This document shows positions 1-12,060 of a stretch of 64,000 bases of DNA, in pieces (the stretch's first letter is position 1; the number at the start of each line of letters is the position of its first letter). Origin of the DNA: Dermacentor variabilis (Eukaryota > Arthropoda > Arachnida > Ixodida > Ixodidae); contig NC_134570.1 of the NCBI RefSeq assembly GCF_050947875.1, forward strand, positions 101,536,122 through 101,600,121. Direction: 5' to 3'. The notes beneath the pieces are model-generated. The model was not told the DNA's origin and did not search any database. It saw only the letters and a program-made list of their open reading frames with translations. Position numbers and translations under genes: made by a program.

Positions 1-299
1 CTTTTGGAAGAGCTTAAGCCTTTTTGGTTTTAATCATACCGAATAATACAGAGCGCCGTTGCAAGCGCTCGTTTGTGCCAGTCCGTAACAACGCACCAAG
101 GTAAGGCAGTGCCGGAGACAGAGTCACCGGCGCATAAGGTTCTATGTTCTCCTTCTTCCTGGTGCCCAGGGGCGTTCAAACACAACGGCCGAATAAGAGG
201 CGGTGAAAACCGATCACGGACGCAGGAATATCATGGTGAGAGCGATTGAGTATTTTAGCGCGTTAGTATTCTTGCGGTAGTTCAGACACTTTCCGAAGG
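1..299. other. No recognised gene; possible but weak exon 1 of gene A
   Basis: I see no convincing coding region here. An ATG at 233-235 is followed directly by GTGAGA, which resembles the ATG|GT junction used by the three downstream paralogues. However, no TATAAAA lies about 60 bp before it, and the intron would be about 2.35 kb, against about 0.6 kb in the paralogues. It is a weak candidate for the missing first exon of gene A. Confidence 0.2.
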
Positions 300-1000
300 C
301 CATGTATGTATGTATCTGTCTATTTATGTTTGTTGCCATCTGTGCTTGTATGCGACCGTTTTCCCGCTTACTTTGGTCACTGGGCAGTCTGTGGTGAAAT
401 AGGTAGTGCGTCAGGCTATTAGGTAATAAGGTTCGAGGCGAATCATCAGATCAACTTGGGTCACTCAGTGTACGGCAATTTGTGCATATGAGCTGCTCTT
501 CAGGGAACATCTGCCACGCATAAATGGTTCACTCTAGACGCGGTACTGCAGTAGGTACAGCCGTTCGAAGAAAGTATTCGACGCCGAGGTAGAGCACTGG
601 GCACGTGCCACTTGGTCTGTGCTGGTTTTCAATTAACTTCTTGTCGTCAACTTGAGTAACCTCGTATTTGCTGCTGCTAACGTAAGGCTTTACAGTGAAG
701 AAGTTTAAATTATGGTTCTGCTCAGACTGCGATAAAACACATTGTTTCTTAAGGGAGGTGAATTAGTCAAGACCCTATGTTCAGTGTCCCGCTGACGACG
801 GTTACCGTACAGTAGCGTATAGCGAAACACTGTCCGAAGCAATTCTGCAGCACTGCGATGAGGAAATTCCCCAGAGTACGGTTGGCTTGACAGATCGGCC
901 GCTAGGGCGAGCCATTGGACTATAGCATTGTGGGAGAGCTTTGGGATATGCGAGTGTTGGTGCGGCATAGAGCCCCCAAGGGACATGCGGGCCGTGAAGG
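300..1000. repeat. Degenerate copy of the repeat tract found at 11060-12000
   Basis: The order of elements matches 11060-12000 and 29550-30600: a decayed TATG/TATC simple repeat (302-335), then phrases such as 'ggtcactggg', 'acttgggtcact' and 'gacgccgaggtagagcactg', then a 'cgtacagtagcgtatagcg' block near 805. The match is patchy, so this is an old relative. It suggests that the gene A locus descends from the same ancestral unit as the B and C loci. No gene is seen in it. Confidence 0.45.
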
Positions 1001-2587
1001 TAGTGGCCCCAATGTTAGCAGGGGGACAGTCCTCCAGGGGTAGAGAACGGTGGAGGAGCTTACGTGCGGGGGTCAGCTGTGTAATAAATAGCCTGTGTCT
1101 GACAAAATAACAAGGCCTGTGTGGGTGAGGGGATTGAAAAATAGCTTTTAGAAAGCCTCTTGTTTAGTATTATTGGCCAGCAATGACTGACTGGAATGAA
1201 CGGACGTATCAGCTCGCATGTGGGATGTTATTTCAGCCTTACGACATTTGTCTGCCAAGTCCGGAACGTCGCATGCCGAACACCATGTGAACGTTCTTGA
1301 ACAGGTCGGCTATAGTCTTTGATGAAAAGAGAAAGTGATTATCAACCCTTAAAGTTACAGTTTCCTTCATGATTCAAAAATGCATGGAGTTCATTCGTTT
1401 GTTGTTGTACAGCTTGGTTTGCTTCAAGCTAACGAGAAGCGTGGTGACAGAAAAGAGGTGTTTAGAGATGGGTGCTCTATTCAGAATAGTTCCGTATGTG
1501 CCTTTTTCATTCCAACCTATATTGAACAGCGTCTGCTGAAGATTCTTTTCTCGATATTATCATTGCACCCATGCGCCATGGGGAAAATAACGAAGTTCAA
1601 TGGTGAAAGCGAAGCGCCTGAGAACCGGCTTACTTACTCGAATTCAATGTAGGCGCTAGAGCTTTTGTGAAAAATCCACCTGAATGAATCATGCCGTGAA
1701 AATATTGTTCAATAGAAGAACACTTGCACAGCGCACATCACGCTGACATAATGTCGCATTTCAACGCGTAGTCAGCCGCATCAGATTATCGGGGAATCAC
1801 GAAGCAATAGAAATGGCCTTCGTGAACGCGGTTCGAAGACGCAAAGAAATGTTATATTCTGTATTAATTTGACATTGAGATAAAATAAGAAATTCTGTTA
1901 ATTTACTCGCATTAATAGACGTTTAGGCTATGTTGTATCGTGATCGGCTAGATGTAGGAGCCATCAAAAACTCCCTGTATAAGATATGGTGCGTTCAATC
2001 ATCACGTGCTTGTCATAAACTACGGGGGCACTCGATTCGCGCTGTTTCACTTCACAGCTTTGTACCCTGCCGAAGTGAGAGCTGTGTGTCGATTTCAGCA
2101 TTATTGTTAACATTTATAATATTGCTATTATTCTATATGGAACTCAGGGAATGTTCTTGTAACAAAGCTTCAATGCATTCATAGTTAGTGTGCATTTGAG
2201 CCCTAATTAGTTTTCAAGTGTCACACTTGTGTGCAATTGTGTGCCTGAGTATTTTTTAATGTTCTCCTTGTAGATCTCCATTTCTTGTGTAAATTCTTTT
2301 GTGTAACATCTTTTTTTTTCATTACTCATAGTGCTTAGCCGATGCAGAAGCGAAGAGGCGTATCAGAGGCACCTAAGTTCTCAACCTTTAAAGCTCATCA
2401 CCCCGCCCCCCCCCCCCTACCTCCTTCGATAAGTGCGCTTATTTGTGACCTGAGAAACCTATTCTGAACATGTTCTTTTAGAAGTTTAGAAACGTCTTAA
2501 ATGATGCGTCTTGAATTTTGCTAGGGCAGTGTTTCATATTATTTTCAACTTGGCGTAGTGTAAATGTGGCATACTTTTTCCTCCTAG
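1001..2587. other. Unannotated stretch upstream of gene A exon 2
   Basis: The first intron and probably exon 1 and the promoter of gene A should lie here or further upstream. I could not find a TATAAAA followed by ATG|GTAAG as in genes B-D. The stretch is AT-rich with many stops in all frames, and has a C-homopolymer at about 2401-2418. The last bases before exon 2 (about 2568-2587) form a pyrimidine-rich acceptor ending in 'ctcctag'. Confidence 0.4.
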
Positions 2588-3933
2588 ATTTCAACGGCGC
2601 TTCTAGTGTTTTCACTGGCTACCGGCACATTCGCCAGCTACATCGGCGCCGGCTTCGGTCTCGGCTATGGTGTTAGCCACTTCGGCGTGTCTAGGGGCAT
2701 TGGATACTCTACTGTCACGGGATTTGCCCACAGTGTCGGCTACGCTTCGGCGCAGGGCTATTCTCTCGTTCCCGCAGGTATAGCACATGCTCATTCCATA
2801 CCACTGGTCACGGCACACGCAGTTCCAGCTGTGTCGTCCGCAGTAGTTCCTGCAGGCGTGACCACGGTCACTACGACTTACCATGCCCCAGCGACGATTA
2901 CGGCAGTTGAGACAGTACCAGTGACGCTGACGAAGGTGACAACCACGTATCACAGTCCCGTGCAGAGTACAAATGTGCAGCTGTCTCCTGTCTATGGGCA
3001 CAACATTGGTGACCTCGGATACGGCACCGGAAACTACGGCTTCGGATATGGTCTAGGATCATACGGCCTCAACTATGGCTACGGGCTCGGTACACCTGTG
3101 CAGTATCTGATTCTCCTCCGTCGTCGGAAGTGTGAGTAAATCAACACTGTACGAAGGGAATTCGATCAACAGAAAGATTAAAAGTTTAAAAGTGAAGGCG
3201 TTATTGCGATTAAATGCCGCGGAGAACGTTCGCACCAAATCGTTAGATCCCAACGTCGGTGAAATTTTATTCGACAACAACTGCAGCTCGAGGAGTAGAA
3301 TTTAAATCGCGTATTGCACTTGTCAAGAGTAACGCGTGGAAAACTATATTACCAGTAAGGGCAATGAGGTATATTGTGGTAATATAGGAAAAACCTGATA
3401 TTTGGCGTATAATTCACTAATTACCCAAAAATATGCGTCATTTCTACTGTTCCAGAGTTTTGAAGATGGATCTCTGGAGAAAGAATGCGCGTGAAAGAAA
3501 GGCGTACTTCGGAAAATGCTACAATGCACGTGGTCGGGGAGCGCGCAGAAAATTTCTTAATTCCTCTAGGATACGTGATAAATCTCCTTCACGCTGTAAA
3601 AAAAATTATTATATTTGTTTCTGTACGCAGTTTTCGACAATTCTGCATGAAGCTCAGCACAAGTATACAGCACACTGCCTGCACTCATAACCAACTGTAG
3701 GAAACCTCTTTCTGGCTAAATTTAAGAGTTCACTATCTGTGTTTCGTTGTTTGGCCTTAAATAAATACTTGACTTCACCTTAAACTTTGCAAACCAACTT
3801 AGTGAAACAAGATTGTCAGCAAGCCCTACACTTCCAAATGTTATACAGTAACAGACGAACAGCCACTTCCATTTTGGTTAACTTTGTAATGTCGGTGTTC
3901 TGTTCATTCTATTTCCTATGTTCTCTTGCAGAA
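2588..3933 (+). CDS. Gene A: GY-rich secreted cuticle-type protein (exon 2 and stop; exon 1 not found)
   Basis: Exon 2 is 2588-3131, after an acceptor 'ctcctag'. Intron 2 is 3132-3931 (donor GTGAGT, acceptor 'ctcttgcag'). The stop TAA forms from T3131 plus AA 3932-3933. With an initiator Met supplied by an unseen exon 1, the protein is 182 residues. Residues 2-17 (ISTALLVFSLATGTFA) form a signal peptide. The body has two 'TTYH(A/S)P' motifs and Val/Thr/Pro-rich stretches, and the C-terminus is GYG-rich ending in LLRRRK, as in genes B-D. It is probably a structural protein of the cuticle matrix, secreted by epidermis; a glycine-rich salivary cement protein is the alternative. There is no chitin-binding Rebers-Riddiford motif. 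It lacks the AAPAV repeats of its paralogues, so it is an older, diverged member. Exon 1 may lie upstream, outside the window, or be lost. Confidence 0.72.
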
Positions 3934-4065
3934 ACAAGGGACGACGTGAAAAGTGGCACCGGCTTATCCACGCCGAAATCATCAGGTTATCAACGTTACG
4001 ACCACATTAGCTGAAGAGGAGAGAATTTTGCAACTTCAATAAAGAGTTATCTAGTCTTTTAAGCC
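3932..4065 (+). terminator. Gene A exon 3: 3'UTR with poly(A) signal
   Basis: The exon starts after 'ctcttgcag' at 3931. Its first two bases complete the stop codon and the rest is untranslated. AATAAA at 4038-4043 is the likely cleavage signal. A second AATAAA at 4129-4134 could give a longer 3' end. Confidence 0.55.
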
Positions 4066-5544
4066 AGATGCTGTGTGTATGTAGACTCGATTTCTGCTGT
4101 AAAATGGGATTTTGTTGAGAGGGTTTTGAATAAAGGCCATTCTTACCACCCATTAAGTGTTTCACGCTTGAAAACAAACAAAAACAAACATAGGTGTCTA
4201 CTTAATAATTTCTTTTCTTGCCTGGTGCCTGTAAGCGGGTAGCAAAAAAAGCGTTTGAAACCCATCAATATTGGCTCATGTGGTGGTGCAGCAGAACATG
4301 AAAGCTAAGCAAGGGCACTTGTCGTCATCCCTGTCAATAATCATGATGAATTCTTAGCACTAGAGGCGCAGCACTAATACTGGCCACCGATAACATCGGG
4401 AATAACAGCAATAACAGCGCACGGGGAGGCCGTGGTAAGTATAAGGTAAGCTTTTTATTTTCTTTGTTTATATGTGTTCGAAGAATTCTTGTGCATTAGA
4501 ATTATGAACTCTATTGTAATAACATAGTCGTAACAATACGAATGCATTCAAAAAGAAGTTCGCACGACTACTTTACAAAAATCGTGACATAAATACTTTT
4601 ACTTCAGGATCCAAGTTCATAAGCTCACAAGTTGAATGGAATGCGCGTGAAAAAATGATTGATTAACGATTGCAATACTCCCTAATACGAATTTTGAGCG
4701 TAGCTGTTCCGGTGTTTTCAATTCGCGATGTATTTTGGCACATAATTCGTTTCTAAACGACAAGGTCTTCTGGGCGGCAGCGCCGATCTTCTGATTGGGC
4801 AGCTCCTTTAGGAGCTGCGGCAGACTATGCCCTTCCACCGGTTTCGTCGCTCAATATTGTCCAGAAAACACTGGCAGACACTATTTTATGTTACGATTTA
4901 TTGTCACGTGGTAGCGACAATGAATAACGACAGAGTGTCGGAACTGTGAGTTGTAAATGTAACTATTTATTGCGAGAACTTGTGGCTAGCAAATTAGGTA
5001 CCACTCGAGCACAAGGATAGAGGCGAGCGGAACCGATGATAGCCGAAAATTGGGTCTGCGTGTCAAGCACGTCGGCTTTTATACATGACTCGTCGAAGGC
5101 TTCAGCGCAATCGCAGGTGCCCGAATGGCTTCCAGAAAGTACTCCACATTGCGTCGCACGTAGAGTCAGATCACAAAAGGATTTTGTTACAACAGCCAAT
5201 CGAGAGAACCATCCATAACATTCGATACACTTCTGGTACATGCAGGTGTGTCATGAGTCGAGGGATAACATTTAGCATTGGTTAGCCTGAGAAAAGTAGT
5301 AATTGAAGAAGGATAAAGGAATGAACAGGTGACTCGAGGTACCCTGGCGCCATCTCGCAGCGATCGTCGCAGAACAGGCCTTGCGCTGCATTACGCTTTT
5401 TTTCTTTCGGTTTCGCAATACCCTCCTCCTACACTTACCGCGTCATGCTTCCGCTACATCCTCCTTCCCACATTTCCTCCTCGCGCTCTCTTCGCTATCG
5501 CCACCTTTCATTCGCCGCTGCGCTCCGCGCTGCTATTTCATCCT
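4066..5544. other. Intergenic stretch between gene A and duplication unit 1
   Basis: No gene or mobile-element domain was recognised. Short open frames (for example around 4620-4840 and 4963-5241) have no similarity I recognise and no splice context. The final 200 bp are pyrimidine-rich. Confidence 0.4.
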
Positions 5545-7965
5545 TTGATCGTGTTCTCCTTCACTTCGTTCAGCTGGCGCTCGCCACAGAGACGGGCGCC
5601 TAAGGGCTGCGCTCTAAAAATTACCAAAAATACACGCACGACGACACTAACACACACATACACACAAATATAAGAACGTACAAAATCACAAATGACGGGA
5701 AGTCGTATACGTGAAGTCGTGTACACGTGAAATGGAAAACTACGTTTTGTCGCTTTCGACCTGGTGTTGCCTAAACTGAAATCACCACGCCGTGTGCATG
5801 TCGAATGGCGGGCGAGATCAGCGTAAACGCGACCATGGGCTGTCCCTCTTAAGCCCACCAAAGGCGGTCATTAGGGCTACCAATTAGCGCACTCTGCTGA
5901 ACCCAATTGCCACTTGCGGAATTAGTTCGACTATGGCCCGTTGGTGTCCTCGAATTTTGCATTTTCATTGCAGGAAAACCGTCTTTATTAGTATGCGCAT
6001 GTGTTCAAATTATTGTGGAGGACTTCACAGATTGTCCCGGGTTGATTCCTGCTTCGATGTTTGTCTTTCTCGCTCCAACTTGTACATGCAAGTGTTCGCG
6101 CATGCTGCACTGTTTTTATTTTTGTTCATTGTCAGGCTATTTAACATTATTCTTTCTTTATAAGAAATTCATATTTTCTAAATAAACGAAAGGCACTAGC
6201 CGGAGGAGGCGTCCATCATCCACCCTTTCCAGTGTGTCGCCAAATTATGATGCCCATCTAATGTTGCATTAACATCAGTGAAAAGCTGGCGTTCGAAACA
6301 CGTACTCAAAAAACAACGAAAATTACTGCAAAAACAACGTCATTTTCCTCCTTTGTTCTTTTCATTGCTTCTTGTGTCCGTCTTTGTACGGCTATTTTGC
6401 GTAACTTGAATGAGTACCAAACTGATCAACTTCGTTTCGTTCAAACGTGGTATTCCTGCACGTTGAAATCTTCTTGACTAAGTCCACACGTGGCGAGATT
6501 GATACCTCTTTGTTAGGGCCGAGGATAAGGCAGATGTAATTATAGGTCGAGTAGTCGCGAACAAAATCCCTTTCAGAAAGGCAGTATTTTTCGCAAACCT
6601 GAAAGAAAGCCCGCACGACTAGTCGCTTCGCACTTATGGCGACTTTTGCGGGCTTAGGAAAAACTTTTATTTAGCGCTAACGGAGTGACGGAGTGGTTGG
6701 ATCGGGGATTTTTCATGTTTCCCATGAATTTCATAATTGACAATTTGACTCTATGACATTTGTGACGTTCATTATTTATAATGCCAAATGTAATTATGTG
6801 ATATATATGCAAAAAGAAATCGTTTCACATGCTCGAAGTGACAGCAAATAACAATAGCTTGCTTTTGTGCAACTACGTAGCAATTTTATATATCTATATT
6901 TTGGCACAAGTTACGTAGGACGTCCTTATAACGAACCTGTACAAGCCTAATTCGCGGAGCTAGCTTACCGTTTTTTAATGCGATGGAAATTACGCGGAAA
7001 CTCCAAGGGAAGTTTTATCGTCGTCCGTGCCGTCGCCGTGAGGTTTCGTGTACATTTATGTCTATCTGTGCTATACGCCATGCCATGCTATATGACATAC
7101 GGAACATGCGGGTTATACTGCCACGCCATTCTACCAGTAATGTTGCTCATTTCATGTTTGACATTCTACCTAAAATTATTCCTCAGGAGTTTGAGAATGG
7201 CAGCCGACAAACAAATCTCAAGAAATGAACACCGACAGCGCATCCCTTTTATTTTATATGTCCCGATACCTAAATAATTAAAGTGCGAAACAATAACAGA
7301 ACTTGAAAACGTAACTATTGGCGCGGCTGTGCACAACCTCCGAGATTACCCCTGGATAGAAGTTCGGGCCATACTCGATAAGGAACAGCAGAGGTAAAGG
7401 TGCTAAGGAAGACGTTGGATTCAGTTAATCAGCACAAATGAAATTTTCCAATGACATGATTCAAACACAGGGCTTTCAGCACAACAGCTCGTTTCTTCTA
7501 GCCAGCTTACGTTTACTTAAATTCATGCTACCACTACAGCTACGAGTCTTATACTTAGTTTAATGTTCTAACATGTTGCTATCGCATTCATTGCTTCGTT
7601 CTAATGGAGAAACTGTGATCTTTCATAAAATTTACAGTTACTTTAAATTTGGAAGTCCTGTGTTTTTTTTTTACTTTCTCAGGGAAATGTTCTGTACATG
7701 ACACTGTAAAACAGCGGCACATAATAAATAACCAAACGTTTCCTACCGGCGGTGGCTTATAAATTGCTTAAACTTCTGACCGTTGTCACAGTTCACTTTG
7801 TGCAGCCGTGAATGGAACAAATGCCAAACACCCGGCACACGACGTGCCTAATCGTCGCACTCTTCAACATGCAAACACTTGTCCGTCGGATGTGTGCGGC
7901 GGGATTATGCACGTATTGTGCAAATCCTACTCTTCCCTCGCCTACGGTCAACCCCTATACACAAA
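5545..7965. other. Non-coding part of unit 1 upstream of the SINE-like fragment
   Basis: No gene is supported. Open frames at 5907-6185 and 6392-6616 (- strand) recur at 24707-24937 and 25140-25409, but only because the DNA is duplicated. They carry different lengths and unmatched ends and show no domain I recognise. The single AAATGA at 5690-5695 is the empty site corresponding to the unit 2 insertion. Confidence 0.45.
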
Positions 7966-7967
7966 GG

Positions 7968-8078
7968 AAAGGATTCGCACGCACGACCCTCTGCGTAGTT
8001 TGACGCCACGTGTCCTGACCATGTCCTCTACCACGGAGCAGCAGAGAATGAGGTTGCCCGGATGGTTGAGGATATATA
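7968..8078 (-). repeat. tRNA-derived SINE-like fragment (unit 1)
   Basis: Read on the - strand, the segment has an A-box-like 'gtggtagagg' followed about 45 bases on by a B-box-like 'gtgcgtgcgaatcc', the arrangement of an internal RNA polymerase III promoter. Its unit 2 counterpart (26754-26866) has the better A box 'gtggtagagc'. No complete cloverleaf can be folded, so it is not a tRNA gene. Confidence 0.4.
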
Positions 8079-8829
8079 ACAAAGCCAGTGAGTCGGCACG
8101 TGTTGACACATCTTCTCTATCCTCGCGCGCACGTCCACGAACGTTGACCGTTTCTGTATTTTTTGTCCTGTAGCGAATGGCTTACCCGCATTGAACCGTT
8201 AAACTTCTGTTATTGGTTTTTACGTCAACTCCTCTTCCCTATCGAATTCTCTGCGATGGTCAACCTGGTTCGAGCTCCAATCAGACGCTGTTGAAGGTCA
8301 CAAAGCCCCGTCTCCATAACACCGTGCTATGCCGCGATGATTTGCTCCGTAAACGCTCCATTACGTCTTTTGAGAATTGTTTTAGACTTAGCACCGCCTG
8401 CCACAAGGTGTTGATTCGGCTCCACCCAAGGCTGCGCAAGTGCGTAGAAGCGGAGGTAAATTGAGAGACATACGGCCCCCACTTTTTTATATATATTTAC
8501 ACGAACTGCATGCTGTGTGTCTGGTTGACAGATACATGGCATGGTGAGGCGGTGGCGCCATCAAACTCAAAACCATGGCAACTGTCCAAGTTTAGTCTAA
8601 CCTGCGGCATTCTAACGTGGCAGATTTTCTCATTTTAAATGCGCTGCACACAAAAAGACGTCGGTGTGCAACGCTTCTCGGCGCACGAGACAAACACATG
8701 ACTATAGACGAGAACGGAACGCGAACATTTACAAACTGCAGGAAACAAAATACATGCGACGAACACCGCTAAGCATGAATAATCTCAACAAAAACAGCGC
8801 GGAAAAGACGTACACGACCGAACCTGTTG

Positions 8830-9890
8830 AAAAAGAAATGTAATTTTTAGACTTAAGGCTAGTATTTTCTGCAGCAGGCCACGTTTGCAGGTAGTATTAC
8901 CCTGCAGCCGCGAAGTCATTACTTAATTTTTTTCTCTGATCATTCCAAAGTAGTGAGAAGTGGTATTTGTGTTTTTGGCATACACACTTGACTGTTTAAT
9001 CATGCCAGCAAAGGGTGCAACATAGTTTTGAGAAGCAAGTATCAAGACTAAAACAAGTGGTGTAGGCTACGAGTGTTATCAAAAGAGCTTGTGAAGAAGT
9101 GGCAAAGTCAATTAAAGGCATTCCGAAAACAGCAACAGTTGACGGTCCTAAGGTGAGAAAGAATGTAGTTTTCCTTCCTTGCGTGCATAAGCTAGCACAT
9201 GGAGTAATACTTGGCAAGTAGGTGTAAGGTTGATGTCGCTTTTAGTGTAAGCCACAAGCTCGGTCAGATTTGTGCTGCCGTCCACACAAAAAACAATGGA
9301 TGGAGTGGTGAGTCACAGTCGTGCAGGATGCTCTGTCAATCATAAAAAGTACGTGGATTGCAAATCGAAGTTGTTGATAGAATACCGTGCTGTTGTGGAA
9401 ACCTTTACATAGGGCGAACAAATCGATGTTTAAATAGAAGTATCCAAGAGCGTGAGCTCAATGTAAAGAATGGCACTTGTTTCTATTTGGTGGTTCACTG
9501 CCGCGTAGGGATCTATATACACGATTTTGGTTCAACTGAGATATTCTACAGGCATAGAGTGCCAAAAACAAGAGACGTAATGGAAGCATTTAACATATAT
9601 TTGGAATGTAACAGATGCATCAGTCAACCTTTGATAGCTTTGTCACAGGCACAGGTGTCATACCTTTGGGAGCGTACGGGAACCAGTTCTCGATTGGCCA
9701 GCTTTGTTATTGACACGTCAGTGTTACTTTTGTTTATCGTGCACACTTCAGAGGGTGTCTGTTCTCTTTTCTTTGCAGTTTTCTAGTTATTCGGTGTCTT
9801 TGGAAATAAAGTGTTAGTTTCGGGTAGTGCCGCTGTTTGTCATTTTTCCCGTTGGTCTACGCCTTTTTCGAACAGTTTTCTGTAAAATTT
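8830..9890 (+). pseudogene. Penelope-like element fragment: end of reverse transcriptase plus GIY-YIG endonuclease (unit 1)
   Basis: Across shifting frames the translation follows the C-terminal part of a Penelope-like polyprotein. A 'FLDL...VFSAA..V' RT-end motif lies near 8845, a linker with KSIKGIP near 9100, then a Cys-rich lead-in CCCGNLYIGRTNRC (about 9385-9425) carrying the GIY-YIG core YIG, then 'QERELNVKNGT', 'HC' and 'EAFNIYL'. The endonuclease would nick target DNA for target-primed insertion. Frames are broken by stops (for example TAA in 'gaaatgtaatt') and indels, so it is inactive. A conserved tail with AATAAA near 9807 runs to about 9890. The same fragment sits in unit 2, so the insertion is older than the duplication. 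Confidence 0.7.
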
Positions 9891-11067
9891 AAGCACACCA
9901 GCTCGCCCAGCTCTCACATTTGATAAATAATTTCACGGTTAACATAATCTTACTCTGTACTTCTGGTACTAGATAAAGGGACTACTGAATTCATGAATCA
10001 CAAAGTAAGGCTCATTGTAACAAGTAACTGTACTAATTTTTTTTGGTACTTGGTGTCGCTCACATAAGTTTACAAAATGCAAGCTTATGTGAGCTTATGC
10101 AAACTTATGCAAACTAATGCAAACTAATGTAAACAACTAATGTAATGCAAACTAATGTAAACAAATGCAAACTTATGTGCAAACAAGTTTGCACATAAGT
10201 TTGCATTTGCAGCATATGTGGTAAGGCACGTTGAGCGTTGATGAGGCGTGAGAGAGGTCCCCATAGCGTAGAGCGGCCCCGTTGTCCTCTGAAGGAGCCT
10301 TCGTGAAAGAGCATTGTGCACAGACTCAGGGTGCAGAGGAGGCAGCCAGACAGGTGCTGGGCCGCTGTTGTCCGCCTCCGGCTCACGTGTTTTCTTACGA
10401 CGCCATCGGTTCTTATCTTCCCGTCGGGTGCTCAAGCGCAAGCCTTGCCTCTTCGAAGACCAGACCGACTCTCCCTCATTTTTTTTTCTTTTTCGTCACT
10501 TTTATTCCTGGTGGAACGCACTGGCTTCATCGTTTTCTATGATACAGCAGCAGCGCTGCATGCGGAGTTTATTTTTTATTCGTCACCATTTTTGGCCAGG
10601 CATCTTCTCGTATTCTAACACGTGACACAGCCAAACGTCGCTATATTTATTAAGGCCCGTATGTTTCACTGCAAACTGCTTTCCAACGAGAAGCGCTAAG
10701 GCCAGCGTAATTTGACGTCACCCTTCTACGTCGTGCCAAAATGTTGGACCATGAGCCGCTCTTTGGACTCCCACATGCATAAGGAGGTGAACTGTACAAG
10801 TAATTTGACCAAAGTTATATATACAACCTCGTCATTTTGGAATAAAATAACAGAAAACCAGACTGGCAAGCTATATTTAAGATTTTTAGTAAAGAGAAGG
10901 AGCGTTAAGTCTCTAATAGATTCATAGCTGCAATTCACATTATAATTTATGTGCTTTTCGAAGAATAATGAATTAGAGCGGGAAGCCTGACCACAGACAG
11001 AGAAGGTCATTAACACCGGAGTGTTTTCTTTTATTACTTTAGCATTCTTTGCCTACTTCACGTACTT

Positions 11068-11068
<1 letters not shown>
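9891..11068. other. Unit 1 non-coding stretch around the minisatellite
   Basis: Apart from the minisatellite at 10062-10209 I see no feature. Overlapping open frames at 10282-10625 are interrupted differently in unit 2 (28821-29112), which argues against a conserved protein. Confidence 0.4.
10062..10209. repeat. Minisatellite of about 9-10 bp (caaactaatg) ending in a perfect palindrome
   Basis: Imperfect units such as 'gcaaactaatg' and 'gcaaacttatg' repeat from about 10062. The array ends in two perfect 23-bp inverted arms (10162-10184 and 10187-10209) separated by only 2 bases, which would form a hairpin or cruciform. Unit 2 has just one remnant of the motif at 28652-28665, so the array grew in unit 1 after duplication or collapsed in unit 2. 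Confidence 0.85.

Positions 11069-11155
<87 letters not shown>
11069..11155. repeat. (TCTA)n microsatellite, about 22 units (unit 1)
   Basis: A pure tetranucleotide tract of about 87 bp. Its counterpart in unit 2 (29555-29714) is about 160 bp, roughly 40 units, so the tract has changed length since the duplication. Confidence 0.97.
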
Positions 11156-11159
11156 AACG

Positions 11160-12060
11160 GTTTTCGCGGCTCCTGGGTCACCGGGTAGTAAATGGTCGAA
11201 CGATTCACGCATAGGCTGCCGTGATACGACAACAGGGTTCAGAACCAACCGTCGGACCATCCTAAGTATGCGGCAATGTGTACATATGTGCCACTCCTGC
11301 AAGATTCTCATCTCACCTCGACAGGGGTCACTGTAGCCACGGGACTGCGTAGGTTCCGCTGTTCAATGAAACTCTTCGACGCCAACTTGGAGCACAGGCC
11401 ATTTGGCAATCCGTCAGCGCTGCTCTTCAAGGAATCTCTTTAATATCAAATTGGGTCACTGGTGATTGGCGCCAACTTGCGGAGCTAGGCATCTGCCGCT
11501 GGGACGGTGCGGATCTACAGTAACACCAAAAGTCGTTTAAATTTTTCCCATGATGTGTGCAATTCAACGCATGTGGCAAGCATTTCTCAAAGACAGAAAC
11601 CAGGCACTTTCGCCGGCTGCGGCACAAATGCACTGGTTCTCTGCCGCTTTTGAATGAACGTCCATCGCATTAACGCTTTGTCGAGCCGTGCAATGGATAC
11701 ACTGCTATGTGCCTCTCTTCAATGAACCTCTCGCCAACTTGGAGCACTGAGTATGTGCCACTGGTTGTGTGGCAAACGAGAGAATATGTTTCATCCTTCG
11801 CGAGCATAAGCGCGCCACGCTTCTCGTCCCGGAGTCCTCACCAGGTCGTCTCGGCGGCGCACTATATCGTACAGCGTATCGCGAAAGAACCTCGATAGAG
11901 CGGCTTAGTTGCCGCATCACGCGTTCCCGAGCGTTCGCAAGCACCGGCACGCCATGCACTTTGGACGCCACGCGTGGGCTTCGCGGAGGCTCCGCTAGAG
12001 GGCGCCGAGTGTTCTTAGGGGTGCGCGATGGAGGAGTCCCGCTGCAGCACACGCGTCATG
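11160..12060. repeat. Degenerate iterated module ('caacttggagcac...')
   Basis: Short phrases recur several times: 'cgccaacttggagcac', 'ttcaatgaa(a/c)ctct', 'ggtcactgg' and 'tgtgccact', at about 11364-11400, 11440-11500 and 11720-11765. This suggests an old tandem array with a unit of roughly 60-120 bp. It is repeated in unit 2 (29715-30600) and, more decayed, at 430-625. The more GC-rich part at 11800-12060 has overlapping open frames, but no product is recognised. Confidence 0.5.

Noticed and set aside
233..240. ATG|GTGAGA as exon 1 of gene A
   Set aside because: No TATA box at the expected distance, and the resulting intron would be four times longer than in the paralogues. Kept only as a weak candidate.
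5907..6185. Open frame shared with 24707-24937, considered as a conserved small protein
   Set aside because: Both lie in duplicated DNA, so similarity is expected. Lengths differ and there is no start context or domain. The same applies to 6392-6616 with 25140-25409 and 7808-8173 with 26599-26865.
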